Source: Macrotrachela quadricornifera
Lineage: Eukaryota; Rotifera; Eurotatoria; Philodinida; Philodinidae
NCBI GenBank assembly: GCA_022393335.1
Contig: JAJEKB010021387.1
Coordinates: 878,383 to 942,382 of the forward strand
DNA: 64,000 bases
Direction of reading: 5' to 3'
Shown here in pieces: positions 35,203 to 47,128 of the stretch. The translations under genes and the position numbers were made by a program. The notes under the pieces were generated by a model. That model was not told the DNA's origin. It did no database searches and was given only the letters and a program-made list of their open reading frames with translations. Within the stretch, counting starts at the first letter, position 1, and every line of letters begins with the position of its first letter.

Positions 35203-37329
35203 AATAATAAGTAATTTAATCAAATATTGCTTAACAAAATGGTTTGTGAAATTATTACATCAACCGAATGCAATAACATTTTACCTTTTCTTCGTATTTA
35301 TCTACGACACATAAAAAGGGTAATAATAATGTGACTATAAAAAAAAGGCGATAAGAAAGTGACGATAACAGTTTAATATAAAAAATGCGACTATATTTAC
35401 ATTTTTTTTTGAGAATCAAACATATGGATTTATTTTAATCAAAACAAGATAATGCATATAATATTTATTTGGTACCATTGTAGTTGAGGTAAACAGAGAA
35501 TATGATATATAGATATCATATAAGAACAGTTATATTCATATTAATATTTAATTGTATAGTGGGCATTTCATAAAATCTATCTTAGACTATTAATTAATAT
35601 AATATCTATACAACTTAACTTATCTCCACAGTGTAACGAGATAAAGGGAAGTAAGGATAGAGGTTTTATAGAGAGGTCTAATGATTTCTATTGATTAAAA
35701 GAAGATTATATATAAAACTTATGTTTTCACTGCATTTTTATCATAAATATTTCTGAATATTCTCACCTACACTATTTCAGTTAATAATAAAATTTGTATT
35801 ATTATGAATACTAATATTGTCATCCGCGATATAGATAATATTCATGAGTACACTAGGATGCAAGATATCTTCTAGGAATCATTATATATTCAGATGATTG
35901 GAGAACGTATCATTCATTAAGAAATAATGCTAGTTAAATTCATTTGACAGTTAATCATTCAAACAGTTTTGTTAAACTAATAACAGGTGTTCACACACAA
36001 ATTATTTTAGAAGAGTTTATGTGGCGGTAACAATTCGGCAAAAAGTCATTTAAAAATTTAATATAACAAATAAATTCAGCTCATCCCTGTTCAATAACTG
36101 TTGTGTTTTTTTTTATTTAGATAAACTATTTCGTCCTTATATAACACTTATATATCTTATTCAACTTACTTAATAGTAGCTACGTGTATGACGATTTCCT
36201 AAGAATTAAAATATATTCATCGAGTGAAAAGTAAAAAAAATCAAGAAAATGTACTGTGGTTAGCCGTTGGTTTTAGATCTGTTTTAATGACGTGCGCATG
36301 ACATGTAAACTGAACTAAAATTATCATAAGACTCAAATTTTGTGTAAATAAGAAGAATAAACGTATTATTTAGTCGATATAAGAGATAATGCAGCTAATT
36401 ATGATGGATATATTTCAATTCACACAAATCATAAGTCTAATAATTTTCAGTTTACAGTTAATTTCTATAATTCATGGTTTTTAAGTCGTAGTCATATTAT
36501 GATGTTAAACTGATGGTTAGGTTATTTACACTATTATTGGTCAGGATAAGTGACCTTCAGAGGTAAACTCCACGTTTGGAGTTGACTTTTCCATCCATAT
36601 TCTGCAATATGTAATAGGAATACGCAGGGCTGAGAGTAATATTGGAACAAATAGTGACCTGTCTCAAAAGTCTATATTCCAAAATAGAATAAAAGTGCTC
36701 ACCGCCCTGACAGGGATGCAACGGTGACGGTGACACACCGTCGTATCGACCACCGGTGCACCGTATATGCACCTTAAGAAAATTTTAGAAATTCTGAACG
36801 AAATCCTGAAAACTCATTGAGAAATTCTTGAATTTTTCGATAAATCTTGAGCGAAATACTAATTGAAATGTTGAAGAATTTTTCTGAATGATCATGGGAA
36901 AATACTTAGAGAATTGCATTCATCAGAAATAGAATTTATGATAAGTTGAATAATGAGCTTTGGAGAAGAAATACTGAAAGTAGTGTGAAAAATCTAGTAG
37001 GTTTTTAAGAATAGGATACGTTGTGATTTCTACGGTTTACGGCTTCGTTCCCGCCGTTTCCGGTGGTTTACGCTGTGATTCCGATAATTATCCTGTGGGA
37101 TATTGAATTGTTCCAGGTTTTTCCCATTACTGAAATTCAGAGAATTTGAGCAGTTCCGGTACGGAGAAAATCCGGCGGAAATACTGCTTCCATATTCTGT
37201 GATTTTTTCCTGTCGTTTCCGTTTTAATCCGGTCTGGAAACGGCGGGAATTCACCGAAAATAACCTAGTTTCGTGCAGGATCCGTCTACTGGAACGATTG
37301 ACCTGAGAATGGAATTATACACTGGGAAA
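35203..37329. other. intergenic with G+C-richer patches, no gene called
   Basis: AT-rich from 35203 to about 36540. A patch at 36690-36775 is G+C-rich and self-complementary in style (GGTGACGGTGACACACCGTCG...CCACCGGTGCACCG). A region at 37020-37270 is rich in TTTCCG/CGGAAA/CCGG motifs. Open frames there (36557-36772, 37030-37306) have no recognisable domain. Confidence 0.4.
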
Positions 37330-37733
37330 TTCTTTCAAACGGTTGCACCGCCACTGGTAACCTCTACTGTCAGCAATTGGACCAGTTTGCCGAAAAACTC
37401 AAGAAAAAACAAGGTCGAATTTACTATTTGCATGATAACGCGAGATATCATATTGCAAAGTCGACGCACGAAAAATTATTGAAGGTTGAATGAACTACCG
37501 TTCCTCATCCATCTCATTCCCCTGACTAAGCTCCATAGGACTACCATTTATTTCGTTCTCTTTCTAACCATCTGCGTGAGAAAAAGTTCGACGATGAGAA
37601 CGGCGTCAAAATAGAACTCGTTAACTTCTTTGATCAAAAATCCCAGGACTTCTACGAACTTGGACTCCTATCAGTGACAGAGCCTTAGCGACAAGTCATA
37701 GATAGTAGTGGTGCTTATATAACTGAAAGCTAG
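37330..37733 (+). pseudogene. mariner-type transposase, C-terminal relic
   Basis: The frame reads YCQQLDQFAEKL..., then LHDNARYHIAKSTHEKL around 37425-37475. This is the segment with the second catalytic Asp of the mariner D,D34D family. It continues PHPSHSPD-x-AP-x-DYHLFRSL with the third catalytic Asp, and ends LVNFFDQKSQDFYELG...DSSGAYI. Several in-frame stops interrupt it (TGA, TAA, TAG within HEKLL-to-DYHLF and one TAG later), with few or no frameshifts. The N-terminal half and inverted repeats were not found. It is a dead copy. Confidence 0.8.
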
Positions 37734-38430
37734 TAGTACTTTTGACGTTGAAAAATGGAAATAAAATTTTTGAAAAATTACGCGAAAGCTTTGTTGCTAA
37801 CCTAATAAGAACGTCATTTGAAAGAGTAGAACGTATCTGATATAATGCAGTATTATCCAACTTGGAATAACATTCATTGTAAAGTGTCTCAATAACACTA
37901 ATTTCGATTATTATAGATTTCCTTATAAAGTGGAGGAAAAAAGTTTAGCACACTTTTTATTTTTTAAATTTCTCGTCAAGAACAACTTATTGAAAATATC
38001 CAAATAATAATTTGAATAGGTCTCAGAACGGTCTACAAAACTGAGATATGAACGTTCTCTGAAGTACATGTTTTTAACATTTTATTAGACAAAACTTTTT
38101 CTCCAGCGGAAAAAAGTTTAGCACATTTTTAGTATTTGACTATTTTTTACGTTATTTTACGATAGCTACAAGATGGTTTATATACCGTTCGATGCAGAAT
38201 TTAATGGGCTACATTTTGGTATAAAGCACTCATACTTACATTGGAGTTCATTAATTATTAATTAACTAATTAATTAACTAATTAATGCTTGCTAATAATT
38301 AGTTATTAATTAATAGAATTTCAATTTATTTTTTAAATTCTAACTCTTTCATATGAAAGAGCATGAAAAACTGAACAAAACTGGAGAATTACTATTTTGA
38401 AAGCAACGAATTTAGTGCGATTTTAATGTG
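37734..38430. other. spacer with a repeated AAAAAAGTTTAGCACA phrase
   Basis: GGAAAAAAGTTTAGCACA occurs at about 37935 and again at about 38108, each followed by a T-rich run, so this looks like repeat-derived DNA. A palindromic TTAATTAATTAACTAATTAATTAA-type run lies at 38255-38315. No gene was recognised. Confidence 0.45.
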
Positions 38431-41064
38431 ACAAGTAACGTTCGTCGACTGTCGATTCACTTGGCCCTAGACTGACACAACAGGGATATCGATATAATTG
38501 CTCATAGATGTGAGCAGGGATTCAATATGTTTGGTTGTGTGTAACAGAATAACTTGGTTATAGTGCTGATCTAGTAGGTATAGCTGCAACAATTGTAGAG
38601 AATATGATAAAGATCACTGCGTCATTATGATTTAAATTAATCCATCAGTACTGGTTAAAAATAACCATCATTGTTTTATTATTTGTTTTGACTGGATTGT
38701 TATTCAATGTTGTATAAATAACTACTGTCCATTTCAAAATAAAGTGCAATTGGTTGTTTGTTGAATAACTCGGCAACGGCGATAGTTATCAAGCTCGGGT
38801 TTTCACCATTAGAAAGAACATGAGTGGGGTATAAGTCTACCTGAAAATCAAAATACTTGAGAACTTTTCTAGTAGGTTCCAAGAGTTTTTTGAAAAATCG
38901 CTGGCTGTTTTGTTTGATTAGGCATATTTTCCATTTCAGTTTAGTCATATTGTAGTCCAATATCTACTTTATAAACCACAACATTTTTACGCGTTTTCGA
39001 CCTTTCCTGAGAAATTTATGACCATTTTACTGAATTCTTAACCCTACTTTACGTATTTACCGAAAAATGAAATTACGGTGTTTCTACTTGAAACTTTGCC
39101 CATAGATAGATCTAATGGCCCATAGAATATCTTGAAATTTTCAGCCAAAAATGAGATTCCTTTCTGGAGATATTCGATTTTCAATTTCATTTGAAAATAC
39201 CCATAATCAAGCGAATTAGACAGTAATTTTCCAAGAAACTCTTAGAACCTTCTAGAAAAGTTCTCAAGTATTTTGATTCTCAGGTAGACTTATACCCCCA
39301 CGCATGCTCTTTCTAATGATGAAAACTCGAGCTTGATAGCTATCACCGTTGTCGATTTAATCAACAAACAATCGATTGCACTTTATTTTGAAATCGACAA
39401 TAGGTGCTTTGTCAATAATTTAGAAAATTTCACAAGTGAGTTTGGGCATCAAATTATGAAAAGCAGAAATCATATTCTTTAAATAATTTCATATGATTCT
39501 TTGTTTGAGTTTAAACTGCCCTTCTAAAAGCATTTTTCATACCTAAGTAGATCTAAAAAGGCGTTCGATAGGCACGGCGAGTGATCGAGAATCGTTTCGA
39601 TCAAATTTTTTTGGTTCTGTTATAATGCGCATCTCTCGAAAAATCTAATCGTTGGTCATCTACACTGTCAATGCCCTCGATCTTGGCTATTCGACCAGTT
39701 GGTTTTTGTACGAGCGCTGGAATTTCAGCAAGCGTGAAAATATTCTGAAAGAATTGAAAAGTTGTCTCTTCTTTTCACTCATCTGGCTTTCTTTCGAGCG
39801 CTCTGATTCTATCGAAATAGCGAGTAATCGGTGAAAGAAACACATCTAAGTGCACTATTCGATCACTCGTTTCTTTGTGTGCAATAGAAGCTTATTAAAA
39901 TTGTCAAAGATCAGTTATAAAGATGTCATTTGGAAAATATTTGATGCTTGGGTACGATCGCTCCTAATCTCAAAGTCAGATCTGCACTTGATTCTCTCAT
40001 AAATTTTAAGCTACATAGGCAAGAAGCCTAATCAAATGGATTGAAAATCTTTGAACTTTTTCACATTACCCTCATAGAATTCGCTTTCATTTGAGATATC
40101 AATAACTCGGAAGTCGATTAATATTCGCTATTATCAATGATTGATCGATCCAAAGAAAGATAGTATTATACGGTTTCCAGAAAAATAGTGTTCTTCGCGA
40201 GTTCTATGATTATTGATTATAGACAGATCTATATGAACTAATCTTAATTTTTTTGTCATTAATCAATTCTTACCATTATCATATGAACATCTACTCTTCA
40301 CGTCTCATTCTCAAAGCCGTTCCACAACATTTTGTTAATGTTAAATTATAGAATGTTGAGTTGCAAAAAATATTCTAGAAAATAATGATTGTTGTCTGAC
40401 TAAATGAGAATATAAGAAAGAAGTTATATTCATGAAAAGCAAGACTCAAAACATAAAGAAAAGAAAAAGAAATATCGCGTAGTGGATATATTGATAAAAC
40501 ATGTTTCTATAGTTAGAAGATCAAGATATGTTTAGATCAACTCGTCAATGTATGGTTCATAATCGTAAGTACATATGTTCGAATCTAATTCTCCTCGTAT
40601 TCTGAATATATGTTCGATAGGCATCGAGGGCTCGATATATAGCCGTGCATATGCCGAAATTTTTTCTTTCTAACCTTTTCCCGAGCCCTCGAAGAACGTT
40701 TCGATGGGTTCTCTGATGCCCATCGAACGCTCAAATCGAGTGTTCGAAGTGACATTTTTCGATGGGTCGAGCACACGGCGATGGGTTATTCCATTTCGAT
40801 AGGTATGAACCCATCGGAAAAGATTCCGAGATTTTCAAGAAAGAGTTAAAATGAACTATCCAAATGACCCACCTCCGCGTGGTCGACCCATCGGAAAATG
40901 TCACTCCTAACAGCCAATTTGAACGTTCGATGACCATCGAAAATATAACTCGAGGCATCGAAATACCATCGATAGTCAGGTTGGGTATGGATATCGATAT
41001 CGATGCCCAATCGTGAGAAAAATACTACTCAAATACGAAAACCTTTTGCATCCGATATTATTAA
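38431..41064. repeat. 1.9-kb non-coding dispersed repeat, copy A (carries an inserted MITE)
   Basis: Matches 60421-62311 in inverted orientation along its whole length, apart from a 676-bp insertion at 38725-39400. Landmarks are the terminus ACAAGTAACGTTCGTCGACT, the internal AAAGGCGTTCGATAGGCACG...CGAGTGATCGAGAATC, and a G+C-richer end. That end is full of CGATGGGT/ACCCATCG motifs (about 40600-41000), finishing GCATCCGATATTATTAATT. No convincing coding frame; frames such as 40585-40958 are translations of the motif-rich end. Class unknown. Confidence 0.75.
38725..39400. mobile_element. 676-bp inverted-repeat insertion (MITE) with TA target duplication
   Basis: The outer arms are CTGTCCATTTCAAAATAAAG at 38725 and its near complement at about 39381-39400. 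Complementarity continues inward for about 170 bp (38725-38895 with about 39232-39400). It is flanked by TA at 38723-38724 and TA at 39401-39402. The related repeat at 60.4-62.3 kb has the uninterrupted site (...AATAACTA-GGTGC... read on the other strand), so the ends are fixed by comparison. A TA duplication is characteristic of the Tc1/mariner group. Confidence 0.85.
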
Positions 41065-41519
41065 TTCAATGACGAGTAAAATCGAAGCAGTAAACTGTAT
41101 TTTTGAGGATGGCATAAAACTGACTTGAAATAGAAGTATAAATTTATTTGAGACGGTATCGGCATTATATAGATTTTCGAATCTATAAGGCGAACGGCCG
41201 AAGCTTAGTTTCATGTTACAATCTTCATTCGCGGAAAAAAACAGCCCGATGAAATAAATGCAACTCATTACCTTGAATAAATTTTAGTTTCATGTTACCA
41301 TTTTAGTTCTGAGAAAAAAAGCGATACGATGGTAAATCGTCTAGTAATGATTAACAACCTGGAGTAGAACTTAGTTTCATCTAACTACTTTTATTTGGAG
41401 AAGACAAAGGAGAAACAGCTGGTTCTGGTCAGTAGAATCAACAGGAATCATTGAAATCAATCAGAATCCTTATGAAGTACTGGTCAGCTAAAAATTACTT
41501 TACCAATTTTTAGCTAAAG

Positions 41520-42763
41520 TTTAATTTTTTCTTAATAGTATTAATTGTTGGTAACAATTCATTTTCTAGTAAAAAATAAAGTTTTAGTAAAAGACGAAGT
41601 GTTTCGTAAGCGCCACTCGAGTACTGGAGATGATGTAGTTTATTTAACGCTTGTCGTCGAAGCCGAGCACTGAAGCCAAAACCGAATCGCTTAATCCCAC
41701 TTTTAATTTCATTAAAAAACACGCTAAAGCAGACCGGACAGATCTCGTTACAGAACTCTTTAAAGCATTTGAAGGTATAAATGACAATATACGAGTGTGT
41801 TAGTCGCGAGTAAAACCTGTCGATTTTGTATAATCACTATCTGTCATATTGAGGTGATCATTGAAGTCTAGATGTTTCTTACTATTGATCCTTTGACGAT
41901 ACGATTGTAAGATGTCCATTAGCTTTTGACAAGAAACAAGTCGATTTTCTTGCTCGCATGGCATTAAAGAGAAAAACGCTTCCCACGACATATGACCATC
42001 TATTATATGGATCTCACAACATTGAGTTCGTAAGGGTATTTCAATCTGACGTCGTAAGAACATCTCATTACGATCGTCTTCACGGATCGTCCATGTTGGA
42101 GGAACCATTTGCTGTCTGCAAGCACAACATTCGCTACAAAAAAGAAACAGAGCTAACTACTATTATGTAACGTATTTATTTACTTTTTCGAGAAAATTGC
42201 AACATCAGTTGGAATTTCCATGTGATCCTCGTCAGTTTCGTTATCAATATTCATATCCTCACTCTAAAAGTAAAAACAGAAATGATAAAGGGCATCAAAC
42301 ATAATTTACCGCATCACTATCTTCGTCCACACTCATTTCTTCGTCCTGTATACTAGCATCACTGCTTGCGTCATCGTCTGATTGATTGTCACGATAATCG
42401 TCTTGCATCGATTCATCATCATCATCGTTCGACAGTTTTTTTAACCAACTGATCACTACCACTCTCGTCGTCCATGCATCCATCATCATCTCCATGTTCA
42501 CCACTAACGTTGATAATAGTGTCATTCGTTCTTTCATCATCATCATCGATCATAGTAAATATGTGATGAAATTCTGGTAGACATTTCCACTTGTCATACA
42601 TTGAACGACACATACTACAAATATAACATTCGCTCGGCAGCTCCGATGGAAACAGGCGAGTTGTAACGAAAAGTCGAAGGCATTTGTCTTTCACCGAACG
42701 TCGAAGGTTTGGAGTAAGACGCCGGGCACAGCAGACACAAACAAGCGACTTTTTTGAATTCAT
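41520..42763 (-). pseudogene. DDE transposase gene (DDE_Tnp_4/ISL2EU-Harbinger type), disabled
   Basis: Exon 1 (42310-42763) starts MNSKKSLVCVCCARRL. It has two CxxC pairs (CVCCARR, CYICSMC) and a very acidic stretch, with one frameshift at an A7 run near 42435. Exon 2 (42184-42263) and exon 3 (to about 41800, end 42133) splice cleanly and give NECCACRQQMVPPTWTIRED, then SWEAFFSLMPCEQE and a TGFTRD segment. Beyond a stop at about 41800 the sequence still resembles the domain preceding the catalytic core (RSVRSALACFLMKLKVGLSD), with further stops until about 41560. The catalytic core itself is missing. The family name rests on the Cys-rich head plus the 'GFTRD...LMKL..GLS' pattern and is moderately sure. 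Confidence 0.6.
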
Positions 42764-43765
42764 CTTTTGAAATGAAAGAATTATCTATTCGGCATCCACT
42801 TTCGTTTCTATCTATCTATCTCTTTATCTCTTTCTATATTTCTCTCTCTCTACTGCTTTTTCCACAAAATATTCTAACTATCATCTCCCATGATGAATCA
42901 CATCTAAATAACATATTATCGATACATGTTAAATGAAAAAAACCCTGGATCGACTACGCACACACTGCATACTATCCACCGTCTTCACAATCACACTGTG
43001 CACTTATTGTCTACACTTTAATACATTAGCAAAATGTTTGCTATCTTCATTCGGACAGAACTGTCTGATCAGAAAAACTATCCTACGTCGACCTTACTTC
43101 TTTCATGTGGTTCTTTTCGATACGCAAGCTATTCTATCATATCTAGTACTATAGTTTTCTAGATCTTAACGAGTTCTATTTCTGGTAAAAAAATCACGTC
43201 GGTACTGCGAGTTTTGGTTGACTAATTATGGTCAACATTGAGATTTCCCATAGGATCGGGACGGTAGTGCATGGAAAAAATATCGAGCGCAACATATTTT
43301 CCCACATGTTTTATCATCATTTTGTAGATCTCAACGAGTTCTATTTCTGGTAAAAAAAATAGAAGTTCGAAGTTGTTAGTAAGTGTAGATAATAGGGGTG
43401 ATATATGCGTTCTAATGGAGCAGGTATTGACCATGCAGAACCAATGATCTCTTTTATACAGTAGTTAGGGAAATTATTATGTTAGCACTCAGAATGCTCT
43501 GATACTTGACGAGAATGTATAATTTTAGAAAAAAAATGATTTTGGTTGCTGATTCGAAATAGGACCGATTCATGGACAAACCCGCCCCTGTCCTTTGACA
43601 AGATCATGTGCTCAATAACGTTTTAAGTCTATTGATGAAAAGTGCAGGTCTCTTAGCCGTTTTCGTCTTGTTTTATTCAAAAAAAATACTGACACACTAT
43701 ATTGTGAAAGAAACAGTAAATGTAATTGTCAATAATTTTCATTTGAAAAGTTAAGAGCCGTATTT
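42764..43765. other. spacer with a direct 34-bp repeat and a pyrimidine microsatellite
   Basis: TCTATCTATC/CTCTCTCTCT microsatellite at about 42808-42852. The phrase TAGATCTYAACGAGTTCTAT...TTCTGGTAAAAAAA occurs at 43160-43193 and 43325-43358. Short open frames on both strands have no recognisable content. Confidence 0.5.
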
Positions 43766-44602
43766 TTAAGATTGAAACCATGTAGGTCGAAGTTTCATTT
43801 GTGTAGCCTTCAACGAATAATAATAGCCTCGAAATGTCAGCCAAACAATACCTGTGCCGTATGAAGTCGGATGATTACCTCGCAAATAAGCTCCATTCAA
43901 ATTGGAAGAATGGCACTGTTGGTATCACCACGCTCCATTATAATTTTGGGCACATGCCTCTAGAGCATGTGCATCGTTATCTTGATCTTTGGTGGAAAAT
44001 CCCATCCCATTATGTGTCGTCAATGATTCGTTCGCGGTACCTCTCAAATATGAACCTAGCGTCAAACGATATTTGTCCGCTTCGTTAGATACTCGCATAG
44101 TGTCATATTCGGCAAATCGCTTCTGTCCCTCAAAATCTTCAAGATCAACTCGTAATCGATACGAATCTTGATTTGTTAACACAAACAATTGACGATCATT
44201 TCCTAGCCAAAATTGCTTTTGAAGATCACCGAAACCTCGTTTGTATTCAAGCCATGTTCGATAGAAATCTTCTTGAGGAGTTAAGTCGGCTCGCTTTTGA
44301 AAAACAATCCATCCGCCACCATCAGTGTCCATGTCGCATAGAACTTTGAATGGTTTACCTTCTCGAGGTCAAATCTCATAAACACCAGTTTTAGGTGGTA
44401 GACCGAGCGTGGTTTTTTCCTTCAGATCGATTGCTGCATAGTCTTCAGGATAATCACTAAAAAATTGAACAACACTGGTCCTAGCTTTAATACTTGTCGA
44501 ACCAGTATCTACCAATCCACGCGCTAAATCGACATTAATGTCATATCCATATACCAGTTCCAAAACTACTAAAAAGCAAATCAGAGTTGCTTTTCTCGAC
44601 AT
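43766..44602 (-). pseudogene. fibrinogen-related (FReD) secreted protein with two in-frame TGA codons
   Basis: One continuous frame of 278 codons is broken only by TGA at 44369-44371 (codon 78) and TGA at 43925-43927 (codon 226). Residues 1-19 form a signal peptide. A spacer of about 55 residues leads to GVYEI, then the fibrinogen C-terminal domain. The landmarks are CDMDTDGGGWIVFQKR, FGDLQKQFWLGND, LRVDLEDFEG, the calcium-loop-like STKDQDNDAH, CAQNYNGAW, then after the second [14 protein letters not shown], and near the end a [18 protein letters not shown] segment. FReD proteins are secreted lectin-like recognition molecules. Apart from the two stops the domain is intact and carries its conserved Cys residues, so the damage is recent or the stops are tolerated. 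Confidence 0.8.
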
Positions 44603-44895
44603 TTATTTTTTGTCAAGTTAATATCCAAGAATACAACTGTGTGCGATTCGATAGCAATTGCGCCGTCGTTTAAATATTGACAAATGATTCATTCTTGATA
44701 TTTTCAAAGACTATTAGTATAATAACATCATTTGTTGAAAAAAAATACCGTATGCAAACAAAATCAATAGTAATATGCCTAGAGACCTAACAAATAACAC
44801 TGGTTTACCGACGAGTCGCCTGATTTGAATCCAAAGAGAAGTGAAGCCCTAGCAGCATAAAAACAATCTTGAGGGTGAGGGTGACTATCTTGAGG
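44603..44895. other. 5' flank of the FReD gene
   Basis: AT-rich; would contain its promoter. Nothing specific was recognised. Confidence 0.4.
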
Positions 44896-44897
44896 GT

Positions 44898-45127
44898 GTG
44901 AGTCTAAGCAAACCAAGACGCGTTTCGACCTTGCTTAAGGGTCTCATCAGTTGGTTTCGACTTTGTAATCACTCAGATGATCCGAAGATCACAAGTAGAT
45001 TACTTAATCTGCAAATTTTCGAGGATTATAGGTATCCTTATAGCAGATATCTTTTACAGAGTGGTGAGTCTAAGCAAACCAAGACGCGTTTCGACCTTGC
45101 TTAAGGGTCTCATCAGTTGGTTTCGAC
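44898..45127. repeat. two direct copies of a ~65-bp unit
   Basis: The unit starting GAGTCTAAGCAAACCAAGAC and ending AGTTGGTTTCGACTT is present at about 44899-44963 and again at about 45064-45128, identical or nearly so. The copies are 165 bp apart. Confidence 0.8.
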
Positions 45128-45337
45128 TTCATTCTCACTTAATACCTCTGAAGGAAGAAATAGGAATCGAAAACGGAGAGTATCAAATAGATTGTTTGAT
45201 GAAAACCGTGTATTTCAAATCTTTTCTTCTATTTTGGTAGAAGGTTTTAATATAACAAAAGAGAGAACGAGAAACATAATATGTGAATGAAAAGTTTTTT
45301 TTTATGTAAACATGATAGCGGTGTTTTTTTTTGAAGA

Positions 45338-45545
45338 CTATTTTTTGTCATCAGCATTATTTTTAGCTGTTGTAGTCGACTGGCGATGTTCAGCAGCATT
45401 ATTATGTTGTTGAGCTTGTTGATTAGTTTCAATGTTATCTTCATCGTCGTCGTCTTGGTCATCTTCTTCTTCATCATCATCATCATCCTCTGTATTATCT
45501 TCATCGTCTGAATGAGCTTGTTCGTCTGATTCTTCATTAATTTTG
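45338..45545 (-). CDS. acidic low-complexity C-terminus of an unidentified gene
   Basis: A minus-strand frame of about 68 codons ends at TAG 45338-45340. It is rich in Asp/Glu (ESDEQAHSDDEDNTEDDDDD...), then Gln/Asn/Ala/Thr. It has no internal Met, so it could only be the last exon of something upstream (higher coordinates). I could not find that exon. It might also be chance translation of a GAT/GAA repeat tract. Confidence 0.25.
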
Positions 45546-46088
45546 ACAAATGTTAATAGTCATGTCCTTGTTAATTAAATTTCGATCGTTGGTTGGTAAC
45601 CCTGGATTGGGTCGATTGAACATAATATTGTTGTGGATTTTGATATTGAGTGGTTTTTGTTTGCTGTTGATATCATTTTGAAAAACTTAAGAGAGAATGT
45701 TTAGATCTTACCAGAATGAATGTGGCAAGTATTGTTTATTGTTAATTCTACTTACACATATTATTTTGAATGTATGGTTCTTTATTCTGAAAGATGTTTT
45801 CGATATCTTTTTGATTTTTTGCCATGGTTTGAAGAAAAAATGAAAAGACTATCTGAAATACAAAAGAATATGTTAGATATTTTTTATATGAAATTGTTTC
45901 TCTTTTATTTGAAACTTAAAAATGAGAAAAAGAAACAAGGAAAGTAGAAAAATAAATGAGAAAGATCATATAGCCTTTATGTTCCATTGCATTGATGGCA
46001 TATGAAAGTTAGGAAAAGATATTTATAACGAGTTGTTTGTATAGCTTCTATTGTATGGTAGCTAATATGGTGCATCAATTTGATACTT
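45546..46088. other. spacer, no gene called
   Basis: Several overlapping open frames occur on both strands (for example 45720-45947 +), but none with recognisable domains. AT-rich. Confidence 0.35.
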
Positions 46089-46784
46089 TCATTTAGTTGC
46101 TCGGTGCATAGGAGGATGCTTAGTAACCATCTCTTGGGTGGCTTTTCGATTATTTTGGGTTCCAATCACGAGTCTGGTATTGATAGTTGATGTTTTCTCG
46201 AATGTATTCTTCCATATGTGATGAATATCAGTTTGGCAACTTCGAAGACGTTGCTCATAGTTGTAATGTATGATAAGAAATTTTTCATATTTCGCTTGTT
46301 TCTTGTTATGAGAAGGTGTTGTTGTGTTATTTTCTTCAAGATTCGTTGTAGGATTGGTTTCTGTATTTATCCAAGATTTACTTTGTTTACGCTGTTGGAT
46401 TAACAATTCATCACGTTTTATTAGGAATTGCTTCTCGCTTTGGAACATGCTTAAGATCGTCGTTGGTAATGATGTTGTAGATATGTATTGTTGAAAGAAT
46501 TCTTTAAATCGAGTATAGATGTATCTTGGTGGATAGCTAAAATAAGTCGAAGAAGTATGAGAATTAGATTAAAGTGTGTGTGAGGATTACCCGTTATAAA
46601 GTAACATGAGTGTAATCGAACGGCGCTCACTATTAAAAGCGTTTAATGTTGATGAATATCGAATTGCACGAGTAAGAGCATTCTCAATGATATTTTTGAA
46701 AACATGTCGTGGATGATCTGATTTAAATGGTACGATGTATGGTTCAGCTGCTTCTTTATGATAAACAGATGTATGTAGTATACT
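46089..46784 (-). pseudogene. Penelope-like retroelement, C-terminal part of the RT polyprotein, with intron
   Basis: Two exons, 46591-46784 and 46089-46536, are joined over a 54-nt intron (GTAATC...TTTTAG) in phase 2. They give 213 residues ending in TGA. The start, SVYHKEAAEPYIVPF..SDHP, is the conserved segment after the catalytic core of Penelope-like reverse transcriptases (compare VYRKPT..YL..SxHP). It is followed by ALTRAIRYSS, ERRSITLMLLYNGYPPRYI, a charged linker and a tail with IHYNYEQRLRSCQTDIHHIW and TRLVIGTQNNRKATQE. Penelope-like elements are known for keeping introns, and the Athena group is abundant at bdelloid chromosome ends. The fingers, palm and YxDD box are absent upstream, so this is a 5'-truncated copy. 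Confidence 0.65.
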
Positions 46785-47128
46785 CTAGAAATCATCAAAT
46801 TAGTTTCGGTTTATCATGACCAAAATCGACATAACAACATTAAATTAATTGAATATCCGATAACATTTCTATTTGTGACATACAGACAGGCAAGACATCC
46901 ATAGTAGCCATGGTTTTTTTTCGAGGAGTTGGAAAAAAGCTATAATCACATTTGTACAGACAACAAAAAGTATAAAATTCCAAGTTACAACATTAAAAGA
47001 AGAAAAAAAACCAGAATTATTCTTCAATATGCGAAGCAATGCTTTAGGAGAGTATTGACAAAACGATCACCATAGGCAAGCAACAAGTTTTATAACATAC
47101 AATAACTATTATTATTTTTGTTACTTAC
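46785..47128. other. spacer, no gene called
   Basis: Separates the truncated RT (minus) from the VWLD-type head domain (plus). No RT catalytic motifs were found in any frame here. Confidence 0.4.

Noticed and set aside
40585..40958. Frames of 63-75 codons, with a related frame at 60545-60754
   Set aside because: They recur only because the CGATGGGT-rich non-coding repeat recurs; they are in different frames in different copies.
43766..44602. UGA reassigned to tryptophan in this genome
   Set aside because: Other genes here (for example the APH-like kinase and both pentapeptide genes) use TGG for Trp and end at TGA, so standard code plus recent mutation is simpler.
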